Translations under genes and position numbers: made by a program
Shown here: in pieces, positions 6,922-13,181 of the stretch
Layout of the letters: every line of letters begins with the position of its first letter
How positions within the stretch are numbered: the stretch's first letter is position 1
Assembly (NCBI GenBank): GCA_038745535.1
Contig: JBCDLI010000059.1
Location: 1 to 15,677 of the forward strand
Reading direction: 5' to 3'
From: JBCDLI01 sp038745535
GTDB taxonomy: Bacteria > Pseudomonadota > Alphaproteobacteria > Rhizobiales > Rhizobiaceae
Length of the DNA stretch: 15,677 bases
The notes under the pieces: generated by a model
Told to the model about the DNA's origin: nothing
Databases searched by the model: none
What the model saw: only the letters and a program-made list of their open reading frames with translations

Positions 6922-7824
6922 GACGCCAGCCTGTTCTTTAACAGCAGCAGCGTTTGATTGGTCCACAAAGCCGGGACCCGATGGGATGTTGGCCCCCGGC
7001 AGAAGACCTGCGTAGTTGTTGTGAAGATGCAGCGCGATCACTGGCATATAACCCTGCAGGTATTGCTGCTGGTCAATGGTGAACGCAACATTACCCGCTT
7101 CGATCAAATCCATCACGCCGGGTGAAAGATCAAAGCATGCCAGATGCACGTCTGCACCAACGTCGGAGATCGCCTTTTGGGCGGCTTCACACACGTGTGG
7201 GCCTACGGCCAAAACACCGTCGATCGATTCGTCCGCCTGCAGAGCAGCCGCGGTCCGCGTTTCGATCTGAGCAACATCGTTGGAAACGTCGATCATGTTC
7301 AGATCGCCACCGAGGCCGGAGAAATAACCTTCGCAACGGTCAACAAGTGCGGTGTTAAATGCCTCCTGGTTTAGGCAAAGGCCGTTTGTGACGCCTTCAG
7401 TTTTTGCGCGATCACCTGCGCGTTCACCGGCCAAACGTTCCGGCTGACCCACGTGCATGAGTGCGCCAACGTCTGCCGATGATTCTAGGCCTGAATTCAT
7501 CGTGATCACCGGAACACCGCTTTCGACGGCTGCTTTGATCGACGGTCCAAGCGCATCGGCATCTGGAAGTGATACAACAATACCATCGGGCTGGGTCGCA
7601 GCGGCTGCTTCGATCAGCTGTGCCATGCCGGCCATGTCACCGGATGCATCGAAGTTGTATTCCAGCGTTGCGCCCACGTCCTCAGCGGCGTCGCGACCGC
7701 CTTTTTCGACCACTGGCCAGAACGGATCTGTGCCTTGCGTGTGTGTAATCATCACGTAACGTTCGGCCATCGCGCCCGTTGTCACGGCTGCAAGCGCAGT
7801 TGCTGCGAGCAGAAGTTTTTTCAT
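6913..7824 (-). CDS. Periplasmic sugar-binding protein of the ABC transporter (Peripla_BP_4 family)
   Basis: A 303-residue exported solute-binding protein. MKKLLLAATALAAVTTGAMA is a clear Sec signal peptide with likely cleavage after AMA (residue 20). The mature start has ITHTQGTDPFWPVV, the usual sugar-contacting N-terminal segment of type 1 (ribose-type) binding proteins. Two alpha/beta lobes follow, with further expected segments VITMNSG and ACFDLSPGVMDLIEAG. A longer in-frame start at 7944 is rejected because GGGAGGAA (7831-7838) marks the ATG at 7824 and only that start gives a signal peptide at the N-terminus. It follows iolG by 138 bases on the same strand and precedes permease and ATPase. 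The ligand is probably myo-inositol or a related polyol by context; the sequence alone does not fix it. Confidence 0.94.
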   Translation of the reverse strand: MKKLLLAATALAAVTTGAMAERYVMITHTQGTDPFWPVVEKGGRDAAEDVGATLEYNFDASGDMAGMAQLIEAAAATQPDGIVVSLPDADALGPSIKAAVESGVPVITMNSGLESSADVGALMHVGQPERLAGERAGDRAKTEGVTNGLCLNQEAFNTALVDRCEGYFSGLGGDLNMIDVSNDVAQIETRTAAALQADESIDGVLAVGPHVCEAAQKAISDVGADVHLACFDLSPGVMDLIEAGNVAFTIDQQQYLQGYMPVIALHLHNNYAGLLPGANIPSGPGFVDQSNAAAVKEQAGVNR

Positions 7825-7962
7825 GTTGTTTTCCTCCCTAACATGAATGCCCCGAAGAGCGATTTTCCGGCCAAAATCCGAAGCCGGTATATGCTTTGGA
7901 GTTCGCTTGCGGCTCCTCTCCGCCATCAAACTCCGAGATTTCAAAGTACTTGACCAAAAGAC
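7825..7962 (-). promoter_or_regulatory. Gap between iolG and binding-protein gene, possible internal promoter
   Basis: This 138-base leader of the transporter genes is the longest gap within the leftward unit. It holds the ribosome site GGGAGGAA (7831-7838) and a perfect inverted repeat, GATTTT-CCGGCC-AAAATC, at 7861-7878. The repeat might be a repressor site or a leader stem. A weak -10-like TATACC lies just upstream of it on the minus strand, without a good -35. No terminator is seen after iolG. Confidence 0.4.
7861..7878. repeat. 18-bp inverted repeat GATTTT-N6-AAAATC upstream of the binding-protein gene
   Basis: The 6-bp arms are perfect and the spacer is CCGGCC. The size and symmetry fit an operator for a dimeric repressor such as the LacI-type protein encoded nearby, or a small RNA hairpin. 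It stands about 37 nt before the start codon. No second copy was noticed in the window. Confidence 0.4.
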
Positions 7963-8994
7963 CTAAGACAACAGTCGTGCTTTAATCATCAACTCGTTCA
8001 TGGCGATCTCCACGACTTCGCCAGTGAGATTGGATTGCGTTGCTGCGTTGGCGAGCATCATGGCGCGCAGGCCGTCTATCGCGTTGACCGGCATGTCCTT
8101 GCCCGAGCGCACACAGTCGAGAAATGTCTCGATCTCAGCGACGTAACTTTCAGCATAGCGATCCATGAAAAACTCTGGCAGCGCATCCTTCCCATCATGG
8201 CTGTCACCGTTCGCTAGTGTGACAGAAGTTTTTGGCACGTTGTTTGAGATCAACATGCCTTGTGATCCGAACGCCTCTATCCGTTGATCGTAGCCAAATG
8301 CGCAGCGGCGCGAATTCACGATGATGACCAATACCCCGGAAGCTGTGCGCATGATGACTGTGGCGCTGTCCACATCGCCAAGCGTGCCAATCTCCGGGTC
8401 AACGACGCTTGAACCGTTGGCGACAATGGATACGGGCTCTTCGGTCAAAATGGATCGCGCCATGTCGAAATCATGGATCATCATATCGCTGAAAAGACCG
8501 CCAGACTTCGGAATGTACTCCAGCGGCGGCGGATAAGGATCGCGGCTTGTTATGATGAGCTGCTCTAGCGTGCCAATCTCGCCCGACTTTACCCGTGCGC
8601 AAAGCGCGCCGTGGTGCTTGTCAAAACGACGATTGAAGCCGAGAAAAACGCGCTTGGAGCCGTCATCACCGAGCGCATCGATGCAATTCTGCGCATCTTC
8701 TAAAGAGTTAGATAGGGGCTTCTCACAGAACACAGCTTTGCCAGCTTGGTGGGCTTTCAAGATCAGCTTTGTGTGGGTGTCAGAAGAGGTCACTACCATC
8801 ACCGCGTCGACATCTGGATGATTGATTGCATCCTCGGCGGTGCCAATAACCTTTGCACCTGTAGCGTCGCCAAGCCGTTGCGCCACCTCCGTAACCTGAT
8901 CAAATACGCAGACAATCCGCGCATCGGCCTGAGCAATCGCATCGGCGTGCACCTGACCCATGCGACCCGCTCCCAGTAGCGCGATCCCGATCAA
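7963..8994 (-). CDS. iolG: Inositol 2-dehydrogenase (IolG)
   Basis: A 343-residue Gfo/Idh/MocA dehydrogenase. IolG oxidises myo-inositol to scyllo-inosose with NAD, the first step of the pathway. The Rossmann loop ALLGAGRMGQVHA is at 5-17. The catalytic set is complete: K92 in CEKP, and D170 and H174 in FSDMMIHDFDMAR. SRDPYPPPLEYI (150-161) with the SGG that follows and GFNRRFD (119-125) are typical of IolG. The start is TTG at 8994; no ATG or GTG in frame lies before the Rossmann loop. GAGGG 6 nt upstream supports it. The TTG overlaps by 4 nt (TTGA) the stop of a 16-codon leader frame. It is the first gene of the leftward transporter unit and divergent from the regulator. Confidence 0.9.
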   Translation of the reverse strand: MIGIALLGAGRMGQVHADAIAQADARIVCVFDQVTEVAQRLGDATGAKVIGTAEDAINHPDVDAVMVVTSSDTHTKLILKAHQAGKAVFCEKPLSNSLEDAQNCIDALGDDGSKRVFLGFNRRFDKHHGALCARVKSGEIGTLEQLIITSRDPYPPPLEYIPKSGGLFSDMMIHDFDMARSILTEEPVSIVANGSSVVDPEIGTLGDVDSATVIMRTASGVLVIIVNSRRCAFGYDQRIEAFGSQGMLISNNVPKTSVTLANGDSHDGKDALPEFFMDRYAESYVAEIETFLDCVRSGKDMPVNAIDGLRAMMLANAATQSNLTGEVVEIAMNELMIKARLLS

Positions 8995-9041
8995 AACAGG
9001 CCCTCATGGCGTACAGCCTGTTGCCAAAAAACCCGGTCCAT
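8991..9041 (-). CDS. Possible 16-codon leader ORF overlapping the iolG start
   Basis: ATG at 9041 is preceded by GGGGAGG with a rather short 3-nt spacing. The frame encodes MDRVFWQQAVRHEGLF and ends in a TGA overlapping the TTG of iolG. It could couple translation onto the poor TTG start or be a regulatory leader. Without conservation data it may equally be chance, so confidence is low. Confidence 0.3.
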   Translation of the reverse strand: MDRVFWQQAVRHEGLF

Positions 9042-9154
9042 CGTCCTCCCCACACGCCAAAACGGTCAATTCTGCTCTTGCGCTGGTTTCGACGTTAGGC
9101 GTAACGATTGACGCAGCTAAGCCTGCGATTTGACGGGAAGCCATCAGGACCACC
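8995..9154. promoter_or_regulatory. Divergent control region between iolG and the LacI-type regulator
   Basis: This 160-base region must contain the promoters of both genes. It holds an inverted repeat CGTTA-GGCG-TAACG (9093-9106), and a wider pair GTCAAT (9065-9070) / ATTGAC (9107-9112). A TTGACG at 9109-9114 resembles a -35 box toward the regulator but has no good -10. The regulator ATG follows AGGA by 6 nt. Confidence 0.5.
9093..9106. promoter_or_regulatory. Candidate operator CGTTA-N4-TAACG
   Basis: A perfect 5-bp inverted repeat with a 4-base spacer, sitting about 50 bases before the regulator start and about 100 before iolG. The position fits an autoregulatory site for the adjacent LacI-type protein. 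The symmetric sequence is seen; binding is inferred. Confidence 0.4.
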
Positions 9155-10168
9155 ATGAGCAAGAAAACTACACTCGATGAAATTGCACACGCTGCCGGAG
9201 TAAGCGTTGCCACTGTCGATCGGGTTGTAAATGGTCGTGGCGGAGTGTCACCAAAGTCCGAAGCCAAAGTGCTGGAGTGGGCGACAAAGCTCAATTTGGA
9301 TCGTATCGCGTACCGCAAACACATGCGAACGCTGCGAATCGCAGTGCTCATACCACCGCCGCAGGACCCGTTTTTCGTCCGCATGCGCGATTCTGTTCTG
9401 CGCATGAATGCGGCGTTGGCGGAGGCCAAAGTCTCAAGCTTCATCCAGCATATTGATCGAGCAGACATCAAATCCATCCGCGAGCGCATTCAATCGGTCG
9501 CAACCGGCTATGACGGCCTCATAATCTGCGCACCGGCGGAAGATGCGATCATGTCCGCTGTAGAGAAAATCGCCGCGAAGATGCCCGTGGTCACGCTTGT
9601 AACTGATCTTCCGGGCACCGGTCGTCACGCTTATGTGGGTCCCGACAATCACAAAATGGGGCGTCTTGCCGGGGAACTTATGGGGCGCTTTTTGGGTGCC
9701 GACGGTGGCGACGTGATCGCGATGATGGGCCTTCGCAAACAGCAGGACCAAAAGCACCGTCAAGCAGGACTTCGAGAAGTGCTAGCAGAGCGCTTTGCGA
9801 AAGTGCAGATCGTCGACGGTTTCGAAGCATATGATAACCCCGAACGCGTGGCGATGCAGATGCTCCAAGCTTTAACGGACCACCCCAATGTTCGCGGCGT
9901 TTACAATCCCACAGCGGGCAATATTGGCGTCCGCAAGGCGATTGAAGCTCTCGGCATACAGCATCACATCGTCATCGTGACCCACGAACTTACGCCGGAA
10001 CGCAAGGACTTGCTCACTGCCGGCAAAATTGATGCCGTCATCGACCAGAACCCGGATCTTGAAGCCCGACGCGCTCTGGAAATCATCGCAAATCATCACG
10101 GGCGCCCAACATCACTGACGGACGAGGCTTTCACGCCTTTCAGCCTTTTCCTTCGAGAAAACGTCTGA
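9155..10168 (+). CDS. LacI-family transcriptional regulator, probable regulator of the inositol/sugar locus
   Basis: A 337-residue DNA-binding regulator. A LacI helix-turn-helix spans residues 5-27 (TTLDEIAHAAGVSVATVDRVVNG). The effector domain from about residue 60 (RIAVLIPPPQDPFF) has the periplasmic-binding-protein fold, so it probably senses a sugar or polyol related to the transporter's ligand. The hinge region (about 45-58) lacks the common YxPN pattern. It is transcribed divergently from iolG and the transporter, the classic arrangement for a local repressor. In rhizobia, inositol genes are controlled by an RpiR-type IolR, so a LacI-type protein here is a different solution. Start ATG 9155 has AGGA 6 nt upstream. 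The effector and whether it represses or activates are unknown. Confidence 0.92.
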   Translation: MSKKTTLDEIAHAAGVSVATVDRVVNGRGGVSPKSEAKVLEWATKLNLDRIAYRKHMRTLRIAVLIPPPQDPFFVRMRDSVLRMNAALAEAKVSSFIQHIDRADIKSIRERIQSVATGYDGLIICAPAEDAIMSAVEKIAAKMPVVTLVTDLPGTGRHAYVGPDNHKMGRLAGELMGRFLGADGGDVIAMMGLRKQQDQKHRQAGLREVLAERFAKVQIVDGFEAYDNPERVAMQMLQALTDHPNVRGVYNPTAGNIGVRKAIEALGIQHHIVIVTHELTPERKDLLTAGKIDAVIDQNPDLEARRALEIIANHHGRPTSLTDEAFTPFSLFLRENV

Positions 10169-10270
10169 ACTGCCCACGCGACCGGTCTTTCCAGCGAAAA
10201 TTCCATCAATTCTTCAGATTGGCTCGCAGAGACGGTGGTTTATCTTCATCGGCAATGAGGAGGGCATCAC
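10169..10270 (+). promoter_or_regulatory. Leader of the PhyH-family gene
   Basis: A 102-base gap after the regulator gene. It holds a good ribosome site (GAGGAGGG, about 10257-10264) before the ATG at 10271. A possible weak promoter (TTGGCT, then a TTTATCTTC stretch) is not convincing. The palindrome GACCGGTC near 10180 has no T-run after it, so no terminator for the regulator is evident. Confidence 0.35.
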
Positions 10271-11467
10271 ATGAATATTCAACGGAAAAATCGAGCGAGC
10301 TATTTTCGGGAAAACGACTGTCACCTAGCTGACTTCGCAGCGATCGTCAGTCAAGAGACCGACGCCTCTACAGTTGTTCACGCCGAAGAGGTCGTCAGCA
10401 ATATCCCGGTCTATGACGCGGGTCGACTGGAACCATTGTTGACCGATAGCGGCTCGAAAAGGGTCGTCATGGCGGAGTTCGCTCACGTGTTGCTGGAAGG
10501 CCCGGGTGTCTTGACGCTAAAGGGCGTCTATGGCGACACCGACGTGCTTGATGAAGCGACCGAAGTCTTTTCCAAAATCATCGCCAGCGAGAAAGAGAAA
10601 GCCGGTGGCGGTGCCGACCACTTCGCGAAGTCCGGTGCCAACGATCGCATTTGGAACTCGCTGCAGAAGCTATGCATCAAGGCGCCGGATGTTTTTGCGC
10701 GCTACCATGCTAGGCCCACCATTGATGCGGTCTGCGAGGCTTGGCTGGGGCCGAACTATCAGATGACCGCGCAGGTCAATCTTATTCGTCCCGGCGGCGA
10801 AGCACAGCAACCCCATCGTGATTACCACCTTGGATTTCAAACTGCGGAAATCAGCGCGTCCTATCCCGCTCACGCCCATGCGCTGTCGCCAGTCATGACG
10901 CTGCAAGGCGGTATCGCTCACGTGGACGTGCCAATCGAAGCGGGGCCGACGAAACTGTTGCCGTTCTCGCAGCTCTATGGGCCCGGTTACGCCGCTTGGC
11001 GACGCGATGATTTCCGTCATTATTTTGAGGATCACCACGTGCAATTGCCGCTCGAAAAAGGGGATGCCATCTTCTTTAATCCCGCCCTCTTCCACGCAGG
11101 CGGTGCGAACAAATCAGAAGACATTCATCGGCTTGTGAACTTGTTGCAGGTGTCATCTGCTTTCGGGCGCGCAATGGAAACGGTGGACCGATTTGCAATG
11201 TGCAAGGCGCTTTACCCTGCCTTGAGAACGCTGAGACAAAGAAACGAACTCACAGAAATCGAAGTTCAAGCGGCAGTCGCCGCTTGCGCAGAAGGGTATT
11301 CGTTTCCAACAAATCTCGACAGCGATCCACCTGTCGGTGGCCTCGCGCCGAAGACGCAAAACGGCATTTTTCACGAAGCCCTTGCCAGTGATTGGGAAGA
11401 AACTCAATTAAATCTGGCTTTAGATGAACTCTTTAGCCGTCAACGTGCGCCGCTGGTGTTTGGGTAG
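10271..11467 (+). CDS. PhyH-family Fe(II)/2-oxoglutarate-dependent dioxygenase, substrate unknown
   Basis: A 398-residue protein with the phytanoyl-CoA dioxygenase (PhyH) jelly-roll core at about 70-300. The iron triad is intact: H182 and D184 in PHRDYHLGF and H275 in FNPALFHAGGAN. R287 (DIHRLVN) is well placed to bind 2-oxoglutarate. Such enzymes hydroxylate or otherwise oxidise a small molecule with O2 and 2-oxoglutarate. About 60 N-terminal and 100 C-terminal residues outside the core are not recognised. It lies 102 bases after the LacI-type regulator on the same strand and may be controlled with it. Its last 35 bases overlap the end of puuD on the opposite strand. It may act on an inositol-derived compound or be unrelated to either pathway; the sequence does not decide. 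Confidence 0.88.
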   Translation: MNIQRKNRASYFRENDCHLADFAAIVSQETDASTVVHAEEVVSNIPVYDAGRLEPLLTDSGSKRVVMAEFAHVLLEGPGVLTLKGVYGDTDVLDEATEVFSKIIASEKEKAGGGADHFAKSGANDRIWNSLQKLCIKAPDVFARYHARPTIDAVCEAWLGPNYQMTAQVNLIRPGGEAQQPHRDYHLGFQTAEISASYPAHAHALSPVMTLQGGIAHVDVPIEAGPTKLLPFSQLYGPGYAAWRRDDFRHYFEDHHVQLPLEKGDAIFFNPALFHAGGANKSEDIHRLVNLLQVSSAFGRAMETVDRFAMCKALYPALRTLRQRNELTEIEVQAAVAACAEGYSFPTNLDSDPPVGGLAPKTQNGIFHEALASDWEETQLNLALDELFSRQRAPLVFG

Positions 11468-12725
11468 CACTGGCCTGTGCATCAGAGCTAAGGCCAGATG
11501 AACCGGCCGCGCGATACCAGCGAACCAAGGCATTACGCTCGGACTTCTCCATACTTGTGATGTTTGCCGGCGGCATTGCATGACTAACTGCTGATTGGAG
11601 ATAGATCGCGCGAGCGTTGCGTGCGATGTCGGCATCGGTTTCGAGCAAAACGCCTTTGGGCGACCATCGGATACCGGGCCAAACCGGTTCCCGTGCATGG
11701 CACATGGAGCAGCGGCCCTGAACAATGTCTCGCGCATTTTCGTAGCCGCTCGCTGACACGAATCTCAACTCATGGTCTGTAAGCGGCCGCGCTTCGGCTT
11801 CCTCCACCGGGCCGAACATGGAAGCCGTAGAGAGCCATGCGATGATCAAGAAAATCACGACCGTCGCCGCCCATGTCCAATTCGGATTGCCTTTGCGAGC
11901 GTGACGCGTATTGAAGTAGTGGCGGATGGTGACGCCCAATAGGAACACAAGGGACGCGATGATCCATGAGAACTCCGTCGCAAATGCCAGTGGATAGTGG
12001 TTCGACAGCATCAAGAATATGACGGGCAGCGTCAGATAGTTGTTATGCGTTGAACGCAGTTTTGCGATCTTCCCATACTTTGCATCGGGCACCCTGCCCG
12101 CTTTTAAATCAGCCACCACGATGCGCTGGTTCGGCATAATGATGAAAAAGACGTTTGCGGTCATGATCGTGGCGGTAAACGCGCCAAGATGCAGAAGTGC
12201 TGCCCGTCCGGTGAAGATTTGATGGTATCCCCACGACATCGCAACAAGCATTCCAAAGAGCAGCAACATCAGTGTTGTCGGCTTTTCGCCCAGGGGCGAT
12301 TTGCAAAGGAAATCGTAGATGATCCAGCCGATGGTCAGAGACCCAGCCGAGATCGCGACGCCCTGCCAGAGCGCGAGGTCCATCTTTTCGGGTTCAATCA
12401 GGTAGATTTCCCCACCGACCCAGTAGACTATGGCAAGGAGTACTGCGCCGGAGATCCACGTCCAGTAGCTCTGCCATTTGTGCCAAGTCAGATGCTCGGG
12501 GAGTCGGTCGGGCGCGACGAGGTATTTCGTCGTTTGATAGAACCCGCCGCCGTGTACCTCCCACTCTTCGCCAGAGGCTCCTGCGGGCATATCTTTGGCT
12601 TTTTGCAGGCCAAGGTCGAGTGCGATGAAGTAGAAAGACGCGCCGATCCAAGCCATTGCAGTGATGACATGAAGCCATCTTACTGCGAAGGCAAACCAAT
12701 CCCACATGACTGCAAAATCGTACAT
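11433..12725 (-). CDS. puuD: Membrane-bound urate oxidase/hydroxylase with C-terminal cytochrome c domain (PuuD)
   Basis: A 430-residue inner-membrane protein that oxidises urate to 5-hydroxyisourate, passing electrons to its own cytochrome c rather than making H2O2 as soluble uricase does. About eight membrane helices lie between residues 12 and 303 (near 12-34, 88-108, 118-140, 151-168, 176-198, 230-246, 252-268 and 285-303). The C-terminal periplasmic cytochrome c domain has the haem motif C339-SM-C342-H343 and a likely axial M384 in SHAMPPANIT. The start at 12725 has GAGGCGGA upstream. It follows uraH by 11 nt in the same transcript, and its product is the UraH substrate. Its 3' end overlaps the convergent dioxygenase gene by 35 bases. 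Domain order matches the known PuuD family exactly. Confidence 0.95.
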   Translation of the reverse strand: MYDFAVMWDWFAFAVRWLHVITAMAWIGASFYFIALDLGLQKAKDMPAGASGEEWEVHGGGFYQTTKYLVAPDRLPEHLTWHKWQSYWTWISGAVLLAIVYWVGGEIYLIEPEKMDLALWQGVAISAGSLTIGWIIYDFLCKSPLGEKPTTLMLLLFGMLVAMSWGYHQIFTGRAALLHLGAFTATIMTANVFFIIMPNQRIVVADLKAGRVPDAKYGKIAKLRSTHNNYLTLPVIFLMLSNHYPLAFATEFSWIIASLVFLLGVTIRHYFNTRHARKGNPNWTWAATVVIFLIIAWLSTASMFGPVEEAEARPLTDHELRFVSASGYENARDIVQGRCSMCHAREPVWPGIRWSPKGVLLETDADIARNARAIYLQSAVSHAMPPANITSMEKSERNALVRWYRAAGSSGLSSDAQASATQTPAAHVDG

Positions 12726-12736
12726 CGTTGTCCGCC

Positions 12737-13090
12737 TCAGCTTCCTCGATACGTTGAATAGCTGTAGGGCGAGACGAGCAGTGGCACGTGGTAATGATCG
12801 TCCTCTGCCATGCCAAACCGAAGTGGTATCTGGTCCAGAAAAAACGGATCGGGCAATGAAACCTCATTTGCTCGAAAGTAATCACCGATGAAGAACACAA
12901 GCTCGTAGGTGCCAAGCTTGAATTTGTTCTCCGGCAAAATCGGAGTGTCTGTTCGACCGTCCGAGTTCGTCATCGTTTCAGCGATTTTCTTGTGGCTATT
13001 TCCCGAGACACGGTAGAGCGCAATCTTCACGTTGTTGGCTGGAGCACCGCGCGCTGTGTCCAAAACGTGCGTCGTCAAAAAACCTGCCAT
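12737..13090 (-). CDS. uraH: 5-hydroxyisourate hydrolase (transthyretin-like, UraH)
   Basis: A 117-residue transthyretin-related enzyme that hydrolyses 5-hydroxyisourate to OHCU. All diagnostic residues are present: H8 in LTTHVLDT, R46 in SDGRT, H101 in HYHVPLLVSPYSYSTY and the C-terminal YRGS tetrapeptide (114-117) that separates the enzyme from true transthyretins. The length is typical and there is no signal peptide, so it is cytoplasmic. It is the first gene of a two-gene leftward unit with puuD. It is divergent from the puuE-uraD fusion, whose product performs the next step. The ribosome site is modest (GGAA, 8 nt before the ATG). Confidence 0.96.
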   Translation of the reverse strand: MAGFLTTHVLDTARGAPANNVKIALYRVSGNSHKKIAETMTNSDGRTDTPILPENKFKLGTYELVFFIGDYFRANEVSLPDPFFLDQIPLRFGMAEDDHYHVPLLVSPYSYSTYRGS

Positions 13091-13181
13091 AAAGAACGTT
13101 CCGGCCTTCTATATCTCGTGCTACGTGATGCAGCGAAATAACCGCATACAGACAACGTCTTGCAAGAGGGATGCCATACCA
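13091..13181. promoter_or_regulatory. Divergent control region between uraH-puuD and puuE/uraD-alc-allA
   Basis: About 91 bases from which both halves of the urate pathway are read. A 10-bp perfect palindrome TCTTGCAAGA lies at 13158-13167, overlapping the ribosome site AAGAGGG (13164-13170) of the fusion gene. No clear -35/-10 boxes are seen. If the fusion gene starts at 13128 instead, the region is shorter. Confidence 0.45.

Noticed and set aside
7823..7844. Seven-codon frame ending at the binding-protein start
   Set aside because: It is formed by the ribosome site and spacer itself and has no ribosome site of its own.
7825..7944. 40-residue N-terminal extension of the sugar-binding protein
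   Set aside because: It would bury the signal peptide. The ATG at 7824 has an excellent ribosome site and begins a normal Sec signal.
9004..9489. 161-codon minus-strand frame across the regulator start
   Set aside because: It is a shadow of the LacI-type gene and its control region. Its composition is low in protein-like motifs and it conflicts with the divergent promoter region.
10169..10270. Possible rho-independent terminator after the regulator gene
   Set aside because: The only symmetric element (GACCGGTC) is too short and no T-run follows.
12394..12915. 173-codon minus-strand frame across uraH and puuD
   Set aside because: It overlaps both genes on the same strand in another frame, and both real genes have full motif support.
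13032..13181. Longer N-terminus for the PuuE-UraD protein (50 extra residues)
   Set aside because: It would overlap the uraH coding start on the other strand, has no ribosome site, and the extra residues do not look like PuuE, which begins just before YPRDL. GTG 13182 with AAGAGGG upstream fits better.
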